From positions 124,001 to 188,000 of the forward strand of contig NZ_JADLRJ010000009.1 of NCBI RefSeq assembly GCF_015477355.1: DNA of 64,000 bases, given 5' to 3'. The stretch is from Nocardia blacklockiae (lineage in GTDB: Bacteria > Actinomycetota > Actinomycetes > Mycobacteriales > Mycobacteriaceae). This document shows positions 54,272-63,600 of the stretch, piece after piece (positions within the stretch are counted from its first letter, which is position 1; each line of letters opens with the position of its first letter). The translations under genes and the position numbers were made by a program. The notes under the pieces are model-generated. The model had not been told where the DNA came from and made no database searches. It was given only the letters and a program-made list of their open reading frames with translations.

Positions 54272-55483
54272 TCAGCAGTTGCTGGGTGCCGGGAGACCGG
54301 CGAAGCGGTCGGCCAGGTAGCCGAAGGCGTTCGCCGAGCCCGGGGCGATTGCGGCGGTGTGGTCGGCTCCGGGGATGATGTCGAACTGCACCGGCGTGCC
54401 GGCGGCGCAGTACCGGCCCGCGACATCGCGTGCGAGCCAAGGGTTCACGACGTCCGCGCCGCCGTGCCACTGATACACCGGGGTGCGCGGGACGCCGGTG
54501 AAGATCTCCAGGCTGTTCTCGTGCAGCACGCCGATCTGCGCGGCGGTCACATCGTCCACGCCGCCGGTGAGGTAGTCGGAGAAGCTGCGACCGGCGGCCG
54601 CGCCGATGATCTCGTCGGTGCAGGCGTTGGCGATCCGGTCGCGCAATTCGATACCGGCCGGAGTCATCCGCTCGTCCAGCGACATCACGTCCGGGTACTC
54701 CCGTTCCAATCCGTTGGCGGCCGCGAAACCCAAGCCGAACAACGGATTCGGGGCCGCGCCCACGTCGAGGGCCAGCTTGCCGATATTGACCGGCACCCCG
54801 CCCATGGCGGTCCCGACGATCGGCAGTTCGGGCGCGTACTCGGGGGCGAGCGCGGCCGCGAATCCGGTCGCCATGCCGCCGCCGGAATAGCCGGCCAGCC
54901 CGACCGGACTGTCGGCCAAACCGGCGGGCGCGAAGCGCTTCACCGCGCGCACCCCGTCCAGGGTCAGCCGCCCGCCGAGCCGCGCGGCACCGTAGGCGCT
55001 GGTCGGACCGAGATGATCCGGCACGGCCACCGCCCAGCCCCGCGCCAGCAGCAGATTCAGCGCCGGCGCCTCGCGCAGGCTGCCGTCGAACAGGCTGTGC
55101 GAGGGCGCGCACCGCAGGCCCAGGGAATTCACGAACGGCTGATACGAGACCAGCGGCCGATTCCCACCGCCGCCGGGAACGAGCACCGTCGTTACCGCCG
55201 TGATGGGCCGCCCGGCGGAATCGGCGGAGCGATAAGCCAATTGCCACGCCGTCGCGCCCGGGAACCCGGCCGCCGGCACCGTGCGACTGCGCACCACGTC
55301 GCCGGGTTGATACGCCCCGATGTCCGGCGGGGCCCAGTAGAACGGGTCCGGTTCGGGGATCGGGTAGACGGCGGCCTGCGCGGGCGCGACGCTCAGGGAG
55401 GTCGCGACCGCGGCTGTCAACGCGGCGAGCGCGGCCGCGCGACGGAACACGGAAAGCCCCCGCAACGGCAAGATGTGGCGCAC
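54272..55483 (-). CDS. Secreted lipase (LIP family)
   Basis: The 403-residue protein has a cleavable signal peptide: positive start, hydrophobic AAALAALTAAVATSLSVAP, then AQA|AVYP. The mature part is an alpha/beta hydrolase with nucleophile elbow GYSGGG (about 200), acidic residue and late HGGADVV and GADHTAA containing the histidine. It resembles secretory lipases (PF03583). GTG 55483 directly precedes the signal; a longer in-frame extension is unlikely. Confidence 0.85.
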   Translation of the reverse strand: MRHILPLRGLSVFRRAAALAALTAAVATSLSVAPAQAAVYPIPEPDPFYWAPPDIGAYQPGDVVRSRTVPAAGFPGATAWQLAYRSADSAGRPITAVTTVLVPGGGGNRPLVSYQPFVNSLGLRCAPSHSLFDGSLREAPALNLLLARGWAVAVPDHLGPTSAYGAARLGGRLTLDGVRAVKRFAPAGLADSPVGLAGYSGGGMATGFAAALAPEYAPELPIVGTAMGGVPVNIGKLALDVGAAPNPLFGLGFAAANGLEREYPDVMSLDERMTPAGIELRDRIANACTDEIIGAAAGRSFSDYLTGGVDDVTAAQIGVLHENSLEIFTGVPRTPVYQWHGGADVVNPWLARDVAGRYCAAGTPVQFDIIPGADHTAAIAPGSANAFGYLADRFAGLPAPSNC

Positions 55484-56096
55484 GCCGCCACTCTGCTCCC
55501 GCCGGGCGACGGCGGGGCCGGATCGCGGCAGGAGGTCCCGATCCCGCGAGCTGCCGCCCGGCCGCGGGGTGCGTGAGAGGTCGGAGTGCGGTAGCGGGAA
55601 TCGTTGTCGCCGTATGCCGCGTGGCAGCCGAACAATCGCCATCATCGCTCCTGGTCTCCGAGGCGGGCGGGGTCGGCCGCCGGGGCGTGCCGGGCTTGTG
55701 TGCGTCGCAGCCGAATTGCGTCCGGGCCCGCTTGCCGGGGCAGGCCGCGCCACACGCGCAAAGAGGTCGACGTCGGCTGCCGAACACTGGTTAGCAAACA
55801 ATCGGCAAGCGGGTTGGGCGGTGCTATTACAGCAGTCGGTCCCGGTCCGGAGGCGACGGCGCGCCGGAGTGCGCGCGGCGACACGGTCGAATCGGACGCG
55901 GCGCACGCGACGCAATGGCCTCGGTGACGTGTCGGTATGCGAAGCGCCGAGCGCGGTCGTCGTGCTGCCGCGCGTGTCGGCGGCGTGGCGGATTATCCGC
56001 CGGTGGCCGGGCGGGTCGCCGCGCGTCGATCGCTGCGGGATCGCTGGCGGTTAGCATGGATCGACAGGTATCGGACTCAGGCAGGAGGGCTACCAG
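55484..56096. other. Gene-poor region upstream of the lipase
   Basis: About 600 bases contain no gene I can support. A TAGCAT -10 element near 56053 would start a transcript toward the crcB remnant, which has AGGAGG at 56084. Long GC-rich open frames here look like shadows. A decayed first crcB copy is possible but not recognisable. Confidence 0.45.
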
Positions 56097-56497
56097 GTGG
56101 ATTCGCGAACCGGCGCCCGGGTGGGAGGAGTCGCCGGTGCGGTCGGCCGACCGGCCGATCGCCGACCCGTTCGACGCGGCGAGTCTTTGCCCGCCACAAG
56201 CGAATCCGATACGCTGGACAACTCTCGCGGCCAACGCCGCCGGGCGCGGGGCGCTTGCGGCGGCGCCGGTGTCCGGTGTCGGCGGGCCGATGGTGCGCAG
56301 GTGGCGGCGGCCGCGCGGTGGCGGTGTGCTGGGTGGTTTCACCCCTTGTCGGTGCGCCCCGGCGAGGTTCGTAAACTGCTCGAATCGGATGCGCCGGCGA
56401 GGTGGCGCAGGGGCCGGTGGTTGCGCTGGGTGAGGTCGTGCTCGGGGTCGGCGCGACGGGACGGACGACGAGACGGCACGACGATTGGGGGCAGTGA
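56097..56497 (+). pseudogene. Frameshifted crcB (fluoride channel) remnant
   Basis: A good ribosome site (AGGAGG) precedes GTG 56097. CrcB-like pieces then appear in different frames: RVGGVAGAVGR near the start, PIRWTTLAANAAG (frame 2, ~56200), LGGFT (~56330), VRKLLESDAPA (frame 1 again, ~56370) and VVALGEVVLGVGATG (frame 3, from 56417), ending in a TGA whose A is the first base of the DUF190 ATG. The order matches CrcB/FluC (GGALGA..., W-T/G-T-L..N..G, GGFTTFST, final TM). Several frameshifts must have occurred. The assignment rests on motif order. Confidence 0.55.
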
Positions 56498-56895
56498 TGA
56501 GCGAGGCACCTTCGGATCCGGTGGTCCAGATCGTCACGGAAGCCGATGCCTGGCAACCCGATCCGAGGTGGCGGTCGGCGGCCCGGCTGACCGTGCTGCT
56601 CGGCGAGGACGACCACTGGAAGCATCGCCCCCGCTATCACGAGATCGTGCGACGCGCCCGGGACGCCGGGCTCGCCGGAGCCAGCGTCTGGCGCGGCGTG
56701 GAGGGCTACGGGGTGTCCTCGCGCATCCACACCACCCGCATGCTGGACCTGGCCGAGAACCTGCCCGTGATGGTCATGATCGTCGACGACGCCGAACTGC
56801 TGCGCCGCTTCGTCACGGCCAACGCGGAGCTGTTCGACAGCGGGACCGTCGCCTTGTCGCCGGTCCAGGTGTGGGCTTCCGGAGCCCGGCGATGA
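56497..56895 (+). CDS. DUF190-family protein
   Basis: The 132-residue cytoplasmic protein has a PII-like fold: RLTVLLGEDDHWKHRPRYHEIVRRARDAGLAGASVWRGVEGYGVSSRIHTTRMLDLAENLPVMVMIVDDAE, the DUF190 signature. DUF190 genes usually adjoin crcB and may assist fluoride export. The TGATG junction with the upstream remnant shows they formed an operon. With crcB broken, its present use is uncertain. Confidence 0.88.
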   Translation: MSEAPSDPVVQIVTEADAWQPDPRWRSAARLTVLLGEDDHWKHRPRYHEIVRRARDAGLAGASVWRGVEGYGVSSRIHTTRMLDLAENLPVMVMIVDDAELLRRFVTANAELFDSGTVALSPVQVWASGARR

Positions 56896-57058
56896 CGCAG
56901 GTGATGGTCGTGCGCGGGCAACGCGCCGGGCGTCCGGCCGATCGTTCGATGTCGGTGCCGTTCGATACGGTATCCCTCCTGGACAAGCAGCGGGGGTGGC
57001 CATGATCGTGATGACCAGCCCCAGCCGGACGGCGCCGATACGGAAGGGAGGCCCGAGC

Positions 57059-58693
57059 ATGGCCCATGATCGAGCCGGGCGACCGGCGCGGGCCTCCGAT
57101 CTGGAAGACCTCCCGCACCTCGTCACGGCCTACTACAGCCGTATCCCCGACCCGTCCGAACCGGCGCAGCTGGTGCAGTTCGGCACCTCCGGGCATCGCG
57201 GCTCGAGCCTGGACTGCGCGTTCAACGAGGCGCACATCCTGGCCATCACCCAGGCCATCGTCGAATATCGCGCCACCCGCGGCATCACGGGTCCGGTGTA
57301 CCTGGCCCGCGACACGCACGCCCTGTCCGAGCCGGCGTGGAGCACCGCGCTGGAGGTGCTGGCGGCCAACGAGGTCACCGCCATCGTCGACGCGCGCGGC
57401 CGCTACACGCCCACGCCGGCGCTGAGTCACGCGGTGCTGCGGCACAATCGGGGCGGCACCCGGCATCAGGCCGACGGCATCGTGGTCACCCCGTCGCACA
57501 ACCCGCCGCGCGACGGCGGCTTCAAATACAACCCGCCGCACGGCGGCCCGGCCGACACGGTCGCCACCGACGCCATCGCCGACCGCGCCAACGAACTGCT
57601 GCGCGGCGGCCTGGCCGGGGTCAAGCGCACCACGCTGCAACACGCCCTGGACACCAGCGTCGAACGCTACGACTTTCTCGACCACTACATCGCCGACCTG
57701 CCCAGCGTCCTGAATCTGGATGCGATCCGCGGCGCGGGAATTCGGCTGGGCGCCGATCCGATGGGCGGCGCCAGCGTCGACTACTGGGAGGAGATCGGGC
57801 AGCGCTACGACCTCGAACTCGAGGTCGTCAACCCGTTCGTCGACCCCACCTGGCGGTTCATGACCCTCGACAGCGACGGCAAGATCCGCATGGATCCGTC
57901 CTCGCGCTACGCCATGGCCTCCCTGGTCGCCATCCGCGACGACTACGACATCTCCACCGGCAACGACGCCGACGCCGACCGGCACGGCGTGGTCACTCCC
58001 GATGCGGGACTGATGAATCCGAACCACTTCCTCGCCGTCGCGATCGAGTACCTGATCGCGAACCGGATGGGGTGGGACGCCCTGACCAAGATCGGCAAGA
58101 CGGTGGTCACGTCCTCGATGATCGACCGGGTGGTCAGCGTGCTGGGCCGCCAGGTGCACGAGGTGCCGGTCGGGTTCAAGTGGTTCGTGCCCGGATTGTT
58201 CAGCGGCTCGCTGGCTTTCGGCGGCGAGGAGAGCGCGGGCGCGTCGTTCCTGCGGATGGACGGCACGGTCTGGTCCACCGACAAGGACGGCATCCTGCTG
58301 GCGCTGCTGGCCGCCGAGATCACCGCGGTGACGGGGCAGAGTCCGTCCGCGCGCTACGCCGAACTCGAGAAGCGTTACGGCAGTCCGGCATACGCCCGCA
58401 TCGACGCCGCCGCGACCGCCGAGCAGAAGTCGCGGCTGGCGGCGCTGACGCCCGACGACATCAGCGCCACCGAGGTGGCGGGCGAGCCCATCACCGGCAT
58501 CCAGACCCGGGCGCGTGGCAACGGCGCGGCCCTCGGCGGCGTCAAGGTGACCACGGAGAACGCCTGGTTCGCGGCGCGCCCGTCCGGCACCGAGGACAAA
58601 TACAAGATCTACGCCGAATCGTTCGAGGGGCCCGAGCATCTGGCGCAGGTGCAGTCCGCCGCCGAGGAAGTGGTGGGGCGGGCGCTCGGCTGA
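57059..58693 (+). CDS. pgm: Phosphoglucomutase (alpha-D-glucose phosphate-specific)
   Basis: The 544-residue enzyme interconverts glucose 1- and 6-phosphate for glycogen, trehalose and cell-wall sugar synthesis. The phosphoserine loop TPSHNPP (about 145), the metal loop DADADRHG (about 305), the substrate loop GGEESAG (about 395) and the phosphate-binding RPSGTED (about 520) are all intact, and TSGHRGSS lies near the start. GGAGG precedes the ATG at 57059. Length matches the ~547-residue family norm. Confidence 0.95.
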   Translation: MAHDRAGRPARASDLEDLPHLVTAYYSRIPDPSEPAQLVQFGTSGHRGSSLDCAFNEAHILAITQAIVEYRATRGITGPVYLARDTHALSEPAWSTALEVLAANEVTAIVDARGRYTPTPALSHAVLRHNRGGTRHQADGIVVTPSHNPPRDGGFKYNPPHGGPADTVATDAIADRANELLRGGLAGVKRTTLQHALDTSVERYDFLDHYIADLPSVLNLDAIRGAGIRLGADPMGGASVDYWEEIGQRYDLELEVVNPFVDPTWRFMTLDSDGKIRMDPSSRYAMASLVAIRDDYDISTGNDADADRHGVVTPDAGLMNPNHFLAVAIEYLIANRMGWDALTKIGKTVVTSSMIDRVVSVLGRQVHEVPVGFKWFVPGLFSGSLAFGGEESAGASFLRMDGTVWSTDKDGILLALLAAEITAVTGQSPSARYAELEKRYGSPAYARIDAAATAEQKSRLAALTPDDISATEVAGEPITGIQTRARGNGAALGGVKVTTENAWFAARPSGTEDKYKIYAESFEGPEHLAQVQSAAEEVVGRALG

Positions 58694-58699
58694 GCCCGC

Positions 58700-59365
58700 T
58701 CAGTACTCGTCGCGTTTGCGGGGCCAGCCGTCGAAGGTGTCGCCGCGGCCGCGGGGCGCGCGGTCGAGCAGCTGCCAGGTGGCGTTGAGGGCGTCCGTGC
58801 CGCGGTCGTAGGTCGAGTAGGTGTGGTAGACGACGCCGTCCTCGAGCGCGAAGCAGCTCAGCGCCATCAACTCCATGACGTCGAGCATGTTGCCCGGCCG
58901 GCGCGGTGTGTCGATGCGCATGATGTCGAAGAAGTCGTCGTTGAAACCGTTGTCGCCCAGCGAAACCCACTCGATGTCCCAGCCGAAGCGGCGCTTGTAG
59001 TCGTTCAGGACGGGCAGCGCGGAGCGGGAGGCCAGCAGGAACGTGACGTCGCGGTGGGCCAGATGCGGCACCGCGCCCACGAGATTGTCGGTCTCGAACG
59101 TGCAGCCGGGGCAGCCCGCCGGGGTCTTCGGGCCGTGCATGAAGTGCCGGATGATCAGCTGGGAACGTCCGTCGAACAGGTCGGCCAGCGTCTTGGTCCC
59201 GGCGTTCGTCTCGAACAGGTACTCCTTGGTCACCGGGACCCAGGGCAGCTCCTGCCGCTGCCGGGCGAGCGCGTCGCTGCGCCGGGTGAGTTCCTTCTCC
59301 TCGGCACGCAGCGCTTCGTACGCCTTGCGCCACTGTTCCCGGGTGCCGGCCGCGGGTGTAGACAT
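58700..59365 (-). CDS. DUF899 thioredoxin-like protein (copy 2)
   Basis: The 221-residue protein opens with a long charged helix (REQWRKAYEALRAEEKELTRRSDALARQRQELPWV) and the DUF899 domain with DLFDGRSQLIIRHFMHGP, CPGC (about 102) and a final VVYHTYSTYDRG. Overall layout equals the protein at 9625, but sequence divergence is large. GGAAGGA precedes the ATG at 59365. Redox function is assumed. Confidence 0.82.
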   Translation of the reverse strand: MSTPAAGTREQWRKAYEALRAEEKELTRRSDALARQRQELPWVPVTKEYLFETNAGTKTLADLFDGRSQLIIRHFMHGPKTPAGCPGCTFETDNLVGAVPHLAHRDVTFLLASRSALPVLNDYKRRFGWDIEWVSLGDNGFNDDFFDIMRIDTPRRPGNMLDVMELMALSCFALEDGVVYHTYSTYDRGTDALNATWQLLDRAPRGRGDTFDGWPRKRDEY

Positions 59366-59438
59366 GGCATGGTCCTTCCACGAAGAGATCCGTCCTTCGA
59401 TAGGACCGGGCGGGCGCGCCGAATTCATCGGCGTCGGC

Positions 59439-59583
59439 CGGGAAGCGACGGTCGCCGGAACGGGCGGCCGGTAGTCGCCCCGGCCGCCCGTCGGGAAGCG
59501 ACGGTCGCAGGAACGGGTTGAAGTGGTGCGTGAACGAACGGCGGGTGCGGTGAGCGGCGGGCGGCCGGGGCGACTACCGGCCG
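59439..59583 (+). repeat. 26-bp inverted repeat enclosing the MFS start, plus a 26-bp direct repeat
   Basis: The arms 59465-59490 and 59558-59583 are perfectly complementary (26 bp, extendable by a G-U and two more pairs). The ~67-base loop holds GTG 59523. A 26-bp direct repeat, differing at one base, lies at 59439-59464 and 59492-59517, flanking the left arm. In the mRNA the arms could form a very stable stem that hides or exposes the start. Confidence 0.8.
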
Positions 59584-60773
59584 AGATCTGGGTGCTGATC
59601 GGCGCGGCGTTCATCATCGCGCTCGGGTTCGGGCTGGTGGCGCCGGTGCTGCCGCAGTATGCCCGCAGTTTCGGGGTCGGCGTGGCCGCGGCGTCGGCGA
59701 TCGTCAGCGCGTTCGCCCTGATGCGGCTGGTGTTCGCGCCGGTCAGCGGGCGGTTGGTGCAGCGTCTGGGGGAGCGGTCGGTCTACCTCGGCGGACTGCT
59801 GATCGTGGCGTTGTCGACCGGGGCGTGCGCTCTTGCGCAGGGATACTGGCAGTTGATCGTGCTGCGCGCGCTCGGCGGGATCGGCTCGACCATGTTCACC
59901 GTCTCGTCGCTGGGGCTGGTGATCCGGTTGTCCCCGGCCGGGGAGCGCGGCCGGGTGTCGGGGTTGTGGTCGACCAGCTTTCTGCTCGGCTCGCTCGGCG
60001 GGCCACTGGTCGGCGGGGCGCTGGCCGGTCTCGGCCTACGGATGCCGTTCGTGATCTACGCGGTGGCGCTGCTGGCGGCGAGCGGTGTGGTGTTCTGGAG
60101 TCTGCGCGACTCGGAACTGGCCGCGCCCGAGACCGCGGGCGACATCCAGGTCATGACCTTCGGTCAGGCGCTGCGGCAGCGCACCTACTGGGCCGTGCTG
60201 TGGTCCAACTTCGCGAACGGGGCGGCGGTGTTCGGCGTGCGGATGGCGCTGGTGCCGTTGCTGGTTGTCGAGGTGCTGGGCGAGTCCGGCGGGGCGGCAG
60301 GGGTGGCGTTGACGGCGTTCGCGGCCGGTAACGCGGCCGTGCTGTTCGCCTCGGGGAGGTTGTCGGATCGGTTGGGGCGCAAGCCTTTCCTGGTCACCGG
60401 CACGCTGGTGTGCGCGGTGGGCACGATCGGGCTGGGGCTCGCGCCGAATCTGGGGTGGCTGCTGGTGGCGTCGGTGGTGGCAGGGCTCGGTTCGGGCATG
60501 TTCACGCCGGCGCAGCAGGCCACCGTCGCCGACCTCATCGGGCCGAATCGCCGCGGCGGGCCGGTGCTGGCCGGCTTCCAGATGGCCGCCGACCTCGGCA
60601 CCGTGCTGGGGCCGGTGGTGGTCGGCGCTCTCGCGCAACGGCTTTCGTTCGGCTGGGGGTTGGCGGTGACCGGTGCGCTGCTGGTGCTGGCGGCCGCCGG
60701 CTGGTCGTCGGTGCCCGAGCCATTGCGGCGGCCGGCCGTCGTGGACGCGGTCCCCGCGGAGGGCACCCGCTGA
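59523..60773 (+). CDS. MFS transporter (12-TM)
   Basis: The 416-residue protein should have 12 membrane helices: TM1 GFGLVAPVLPQYARSFG, motif-A-like GRLVQRLGERSVYLGG, then LSDRLGRKPFLVTG in the second half, and GSLGGPLVGGALAG as motif C. The substrate is unknown; drug or sugar export is likely. The first ~20 residues are polar, so GTG 59523 may not be the true start; GTG 59550 is another choice. Translation may be gated by the inverted repeat around the start. Confidence 0.88.
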   Translation: MVRERTAGAVSGGRPGRLPAEIWVLIGAAFIIALGFGLVAPVLPQYARSFGVGVAAASAIVSAFALMRLVFAPVSGRLVQRLGERSVYLGGLLIVALSTGACALAQGYWQLIVLRALGGIGSTMFTVSSLGLVIRLSPAGERGRVSGLWSTSFLLGSLGGPLVGGALAGLGLRMPFVIYAVALLAASGVVFWSLRDSELAAPETAGDIQVMTFGQALRQRTYWAVLWSNFANGAAVFGVRMALVPLLVVEVLGESGGAAGVALTAFAAGNAAVLFASGRLSDRLGRKPFLVTGTLVCAVGTIGLGLAPNLGWLLVASVVAGLGSGMFTPAQQATVADLIGPNRRGGPVLAGFQMAADLGTVLGPVVVGALAQRLSFGWGLAVTGALLVLAAAGWSSVPEPLRRPAVVDAVPAEGTR

Positions 60774-60857
60774 CCTCCCGTGACGCACATGGGTCATTTC
60801 GACGTGTCGACCCGCGTCCGATTCGGGTGGGCGCAGCCGCTTTGGCAGAGTAGACCC

Positions 60858-61601
60858 GTGAATTCCTCTTCCGGAACGAAGTACACGCCGCGACCGATGT
60901 CGAGCCGCACCAGTTACGCGCTGGGCGCCGTGGCGCTGGTGGTGATCGCGGTGATCGTGGTGCTGGTCGTGCGGTGGAACAGCGACAACACGCTGAAGGT
61001 GCGCGACGACGGGTACGGACCCGTGCACGATCCGGGCGTGCACGCGCTGCTGGACTCCGACGGTGCGATCGTGCTGGGCAAGCTCGATGCCGCCAAGACG
61101 GTCGACATCTACGAGGATCCGCTGTGCCCGGCCTGCGGGTCGCTCGAACACCTCTACGGCCAGGAGATCGCGCACAAGATCGACGAGGGCAAGCTGGCGG
61201 TGCGGTACCGGCTGGTCAACTTCCTGGACTCGAAGTCGGGCTCCAAGGACTATTCGTCGCGCGGTGTGGCGGCCAGCGAGTGCGTGGCCGACGACGGCGA
61301 CGGCCCGGTGTATTCGAAGTTCCACGAGCTGCTGTTCACCACGAAGCAGCCGAGCGAGGACGGCGGCGATCTGAGCAACGACCAGCTGGCGGCCGTGGCG
61401 AAGGAAGCCGGCGCGCCCGACGCGGTGCTGCAGTGCATCACCAAGGGCCAGCGGATCGATTCGGCCCGCAATCATGCCGACGCGGCACTGACGGCCATGA
61501 AGTCCGCGTTGGGTGGCAAGGTGCAGACACCCACGGTGCTCGACGGCGCCGAGGAGATCGACGTCAACAACGAGAACTGGGTCGCCGACCTCGCCGGATG
61601 A
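60858..61601 (+). CDS. Membrane-anchored DsbA-like thioredoxin-fold protein
   Basis: The 247-residue protein has a Ser/Thr-rich cytoplasmic N-terminus, one membrane helix (about 25-44), and an extracytoplasmic thioredoxin-fold domain with the active-site motif DPLCPACGSLE (CPAC, near 92), a cis-Pro region TPTVLDGAEEI and a second cysteine pair in the middle. It probably forms or isomerises disulfides outside the membrane. CAGAGT (60846-60851) lies 6 bases before the GTG. Confidence 0.88.
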   Translation: MNSSSGTKYTPRPMSSRTSYALGAVALVVIAVIVVLVVRWNSDNTLKVRDDGYGPVHDPGVHALLDSDGAIVLGKLDAAKTVDIYEDPLCPACGSLEHLYGQEIAHKIDEGKLAVRYRLVNFLDSKSGSKDYSSRGVAASECVADDGDGPVYSKFHELLFTTKQPSEDGGDLSNDQLAAVAKEAGAPDAVLQCITKGQRIDSARNHADAALTAMKSALGGKVQTPTVLDGAEEIDVNNENWVADLAG

Positions 61602-61697
61602 GTCGGTGATCTCGTGGGAGGGACCGTGCCCGGGCGGGATCCCCATCCGCCCGGGCCGGGACCCCGGTCGTCCGCGGAGGCTGCGGACGTGCGCGGA

Positions 61698-61943
61698 CTA
61701 ACCGGGGTCGGACTGCTCGGGCTCGTCCCCGAGCAGCGTCTCGTAGATGCGGTTGCGCGCGTCGGCGATCGCGTTGATCGTGTCGCGTAGCTGATGCGCC
61801 ATGGCGGCGTAGGCGCACCCGGCCTCGGCCTTGTCGAGTTCGGACTCCAGCCGGCGGCGGATGTCCTCCAGGGCGGCGATGCGTTCGCGTTCCACGCCGA
61901 CGTCGATGACAGTGGGGGCCGGAGGACGGTCCGGGTGTTCCAT
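61698..61943 (-). CDS. Small coiled-coil protein
   Basis: The 81-residue protein has a Pro-rich start, then one long charged helix (VERERIAALEDIRRRLESELDKAEAGCAYAAMAHQLRDTINAIADARNRIYETLL) that should form a coiled coil, and an acidic end. It sits 56 bases after the stop of the DUF222/HNH gene on the same strand, so co-transcription is likely. The family is unknown. Confidence 0.65.
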   Translation of the reverse strand: MEHPDRPPAPTVIDVGVERERIAALEDIRRRLESELDKAEAGCAYAAMAHQLRDTINAIADARNRIYETLLGDEPEQSDPG

Positions 61944-61999
61944 GACTTGCCGTGTCCTCGTGAGTCGATGACGGGCCGGGTGCGCCCGGTGGATGGTGT

Positions 62000-63388
62000 T
62001 CAGCGGAAGTCCTCGGGCGCGACGGTCGACAGCGGGCGGTGGGCGACGGGGTGGTCGATCGGGTAGGTCAGGTCGACGACGGACGGGTGCGGCCGCTCCG
62101 GAACGGCTGTGGGAGAAGGCCAGTCGAGCTCGGGGGCCTCGGCATCGTGGCGCGGGAACAGGTAGCGGGCGCCCTCGCGGACCGTGGTTTGCTCGTCTCC
62201 CGCCGGGCTGGTCCAGCGCAGCCGGTCGACGTCGGGGTGGTGTAATCGCCACCGCAGTGTTCCGTTGTCCACCAACGACTTCAGGCGGCCGTGGCGGGCG
62301 CACAGCACGGCGAGGTTCGCCATCACCGTGCCGCCGCCGCTGCCGGGATGGGCGATGTCGAACGGCTCGAGGTGGGCGACCTCGGATTCCGCCGCCGGCA
62401 TCGTGCATCCGGGGAACCGGCAGCCGCCGTCGAGCGCGCGAATCTCCCGCGCCAGCCACGGCGACGGTTCCTCCCGCATCGACTCCGCGGTCGTGGTCGG
62501 ATCGTCGGGGCGTTCCGGAATCACCTCGAACTGCGCGTACTCGGCGATGCGCCGGGCGAGTTCGGCGTCGAGCGGGCCGTAGCCCGCCAGCAGCGCGGGA
62601 TGGTTGCCGCCCAGCAGCGTGTCCACCGGCACCCCGATTTGGATGAGTGGTCTGCGCGGCGCGGCGACCGCGGTCCGCGTGGCCGGGCATTCGCTGCCTC
62701 GGCCGCACTCGCAAGCGAGCCGCCCCGACCCGTCGGCGAGCGCGACGAGCGCATCCGCCCGCCGCTGCGGCATGCTCCGCGAATCCTCCTCGCACACTTG
62801 CCGACTCATCTCCCGCAGGCGCATCGCCACGGTCTGCGCGCCGGCCGCGGGCAGTAGGCCGTCGAACACCGCCATACCGTCCTGCACCGCCGTGATACGA
62901 ACATCGCGGTCGTGCTCGCGACGCTCGCGGCGGCGCTGCTCGCCCTCGGGATCCAGCTTGGCCACCCATCGCCGCGCCGTCTGCCGCAGCCGCGCCGGCG
63001 TCGACCGCGCCGCCGCCTCGATCAGCTTCTGCTCCAACTCCTCCAGCACCTCGGCCGGTAGGTCGCGCGCGTTATCCGCGATGACCTGGGCCCGCGCCAG
63101 ATCGATCAGCCCCGAAGCGAACGCCTCCCGCGTCCGCGGCAGCCGATCCAGCGCCATCCCTATATCGATGAGCGCCGCCGCCACCTGCTCGGAGATCTGC
63201 ACCGCCACCGCCGCCTCGGTAGCCGCGAACTCCCCACCCTCCACCTCCGCCGCCCGCTGCCGCCGATACAGCTCGCGCACCGCCGCCACCTCCGCCGCCT
63301 GCGCGAACGCCGCCGCCCCGTGTGCCCGCCGCAGCGCATCGATCAGCCCCTCGTCACTCATCGTCTGAAGCTCTCCGCTGTCGAACAT
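62000..63388 (-). CDS. DUF222 / HNH-endonuclease-like protein (13E12 family)
   Basis: The 462-residue protein has an N-terminal DUF222 domain (about 1-300, with ALVALADGSGRL and VPVDTLLGG) and a C-terminal HNH-like zinc module (C-x4-C, then HLEPFDIAHPGSGGGTVMANLAVLCARHGRLK). The usual D of the DHxxP motif is Ala (EVAHLEPF) and the HHR near the end is HGR, so nuclease activity may be lost. This family is highly repeated in actinobacterial genomes. It lies next to a tRNA gene. Confidence 0.88.
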   Translation of the reverse strand: MFDSGELQTMSDEGLIDALRRAHGAAAFAQAAEVAAVRELYRRQRAAEVEGGEFAATEAAVAVQISEQVAAALIDIGMALDRLPRTREAFASGLIDLARAQVIADNARDLPAEVLEELEQKLIEAAARSTPARLRQTARRWVAKLDPEGEQRRRERREHDRDVRITAVQDGMAVFDGLLPAAGAQTVAMRLREMSRQVCEEDSRSMPQRRADALVALADGSGRLACECGRGSECPATRTAVAAPRRPLIQIGVPVDTLLGGNHPALLAGYGPLDAELARRIAEYAQFEVIPERPDDPTTTAESMREEPSPWLAREIRALDGGCRFPGCTMPAAESEVAHLEPFDIAHPGSGGGTVMANLAVLCARHGRLKSLVDNGTLRWRLHHPDVDRLRWTSPAGDEQTTVREGARYLFPRHDAEAPELDWPSPTAVPERPHPSVVDLTYPIDHPVAHRPLSTVAPEDFR

Positions 63389-63518
63389 GTGTTCGAGATT
63401 ACTCTTCGAACACCAGTTCTACCACCCCTCCTGTCCAGCCGATTTGGTTCCGTGAACAGCCGTGGTGTAACTTCGTTGAGGCCGCAGGGGAACACTCCGG
63501 CAGCCGAAAACTGAACAA

Positions 63519-63591
63519 GGGGCTATGGCGCAGCTGGTAGCGCACCACACTGGCAGTGTGGGGGTCAGGGGTTCGAGTCCCCTTAGCTCCA
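63519..63591 (+). tRNA. tRNA-Ala (anticodon GGC)
   Basis: The 73-nt gene has acceptor GGGGCTA/TAGCTCC plus discriminator A. The anticodon arm is CCACA-CTGGCAG-TGTGG with GGC at 63552-63554, and the T-loop is TTCGAGT. CCA is not encoded (next bases CAG). All stems are intact. Confidence 0.96.
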
Positions 63592-63600
63592 CAGAAATCG

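Noticed and set aside
55827-56537. A 236-codon minus-strand frame opposite the crcB remnant
   Set aside because: Rich in Arg/Pro, overlaps the crcB pieces and the DUF190 start, and has no ribosome site.
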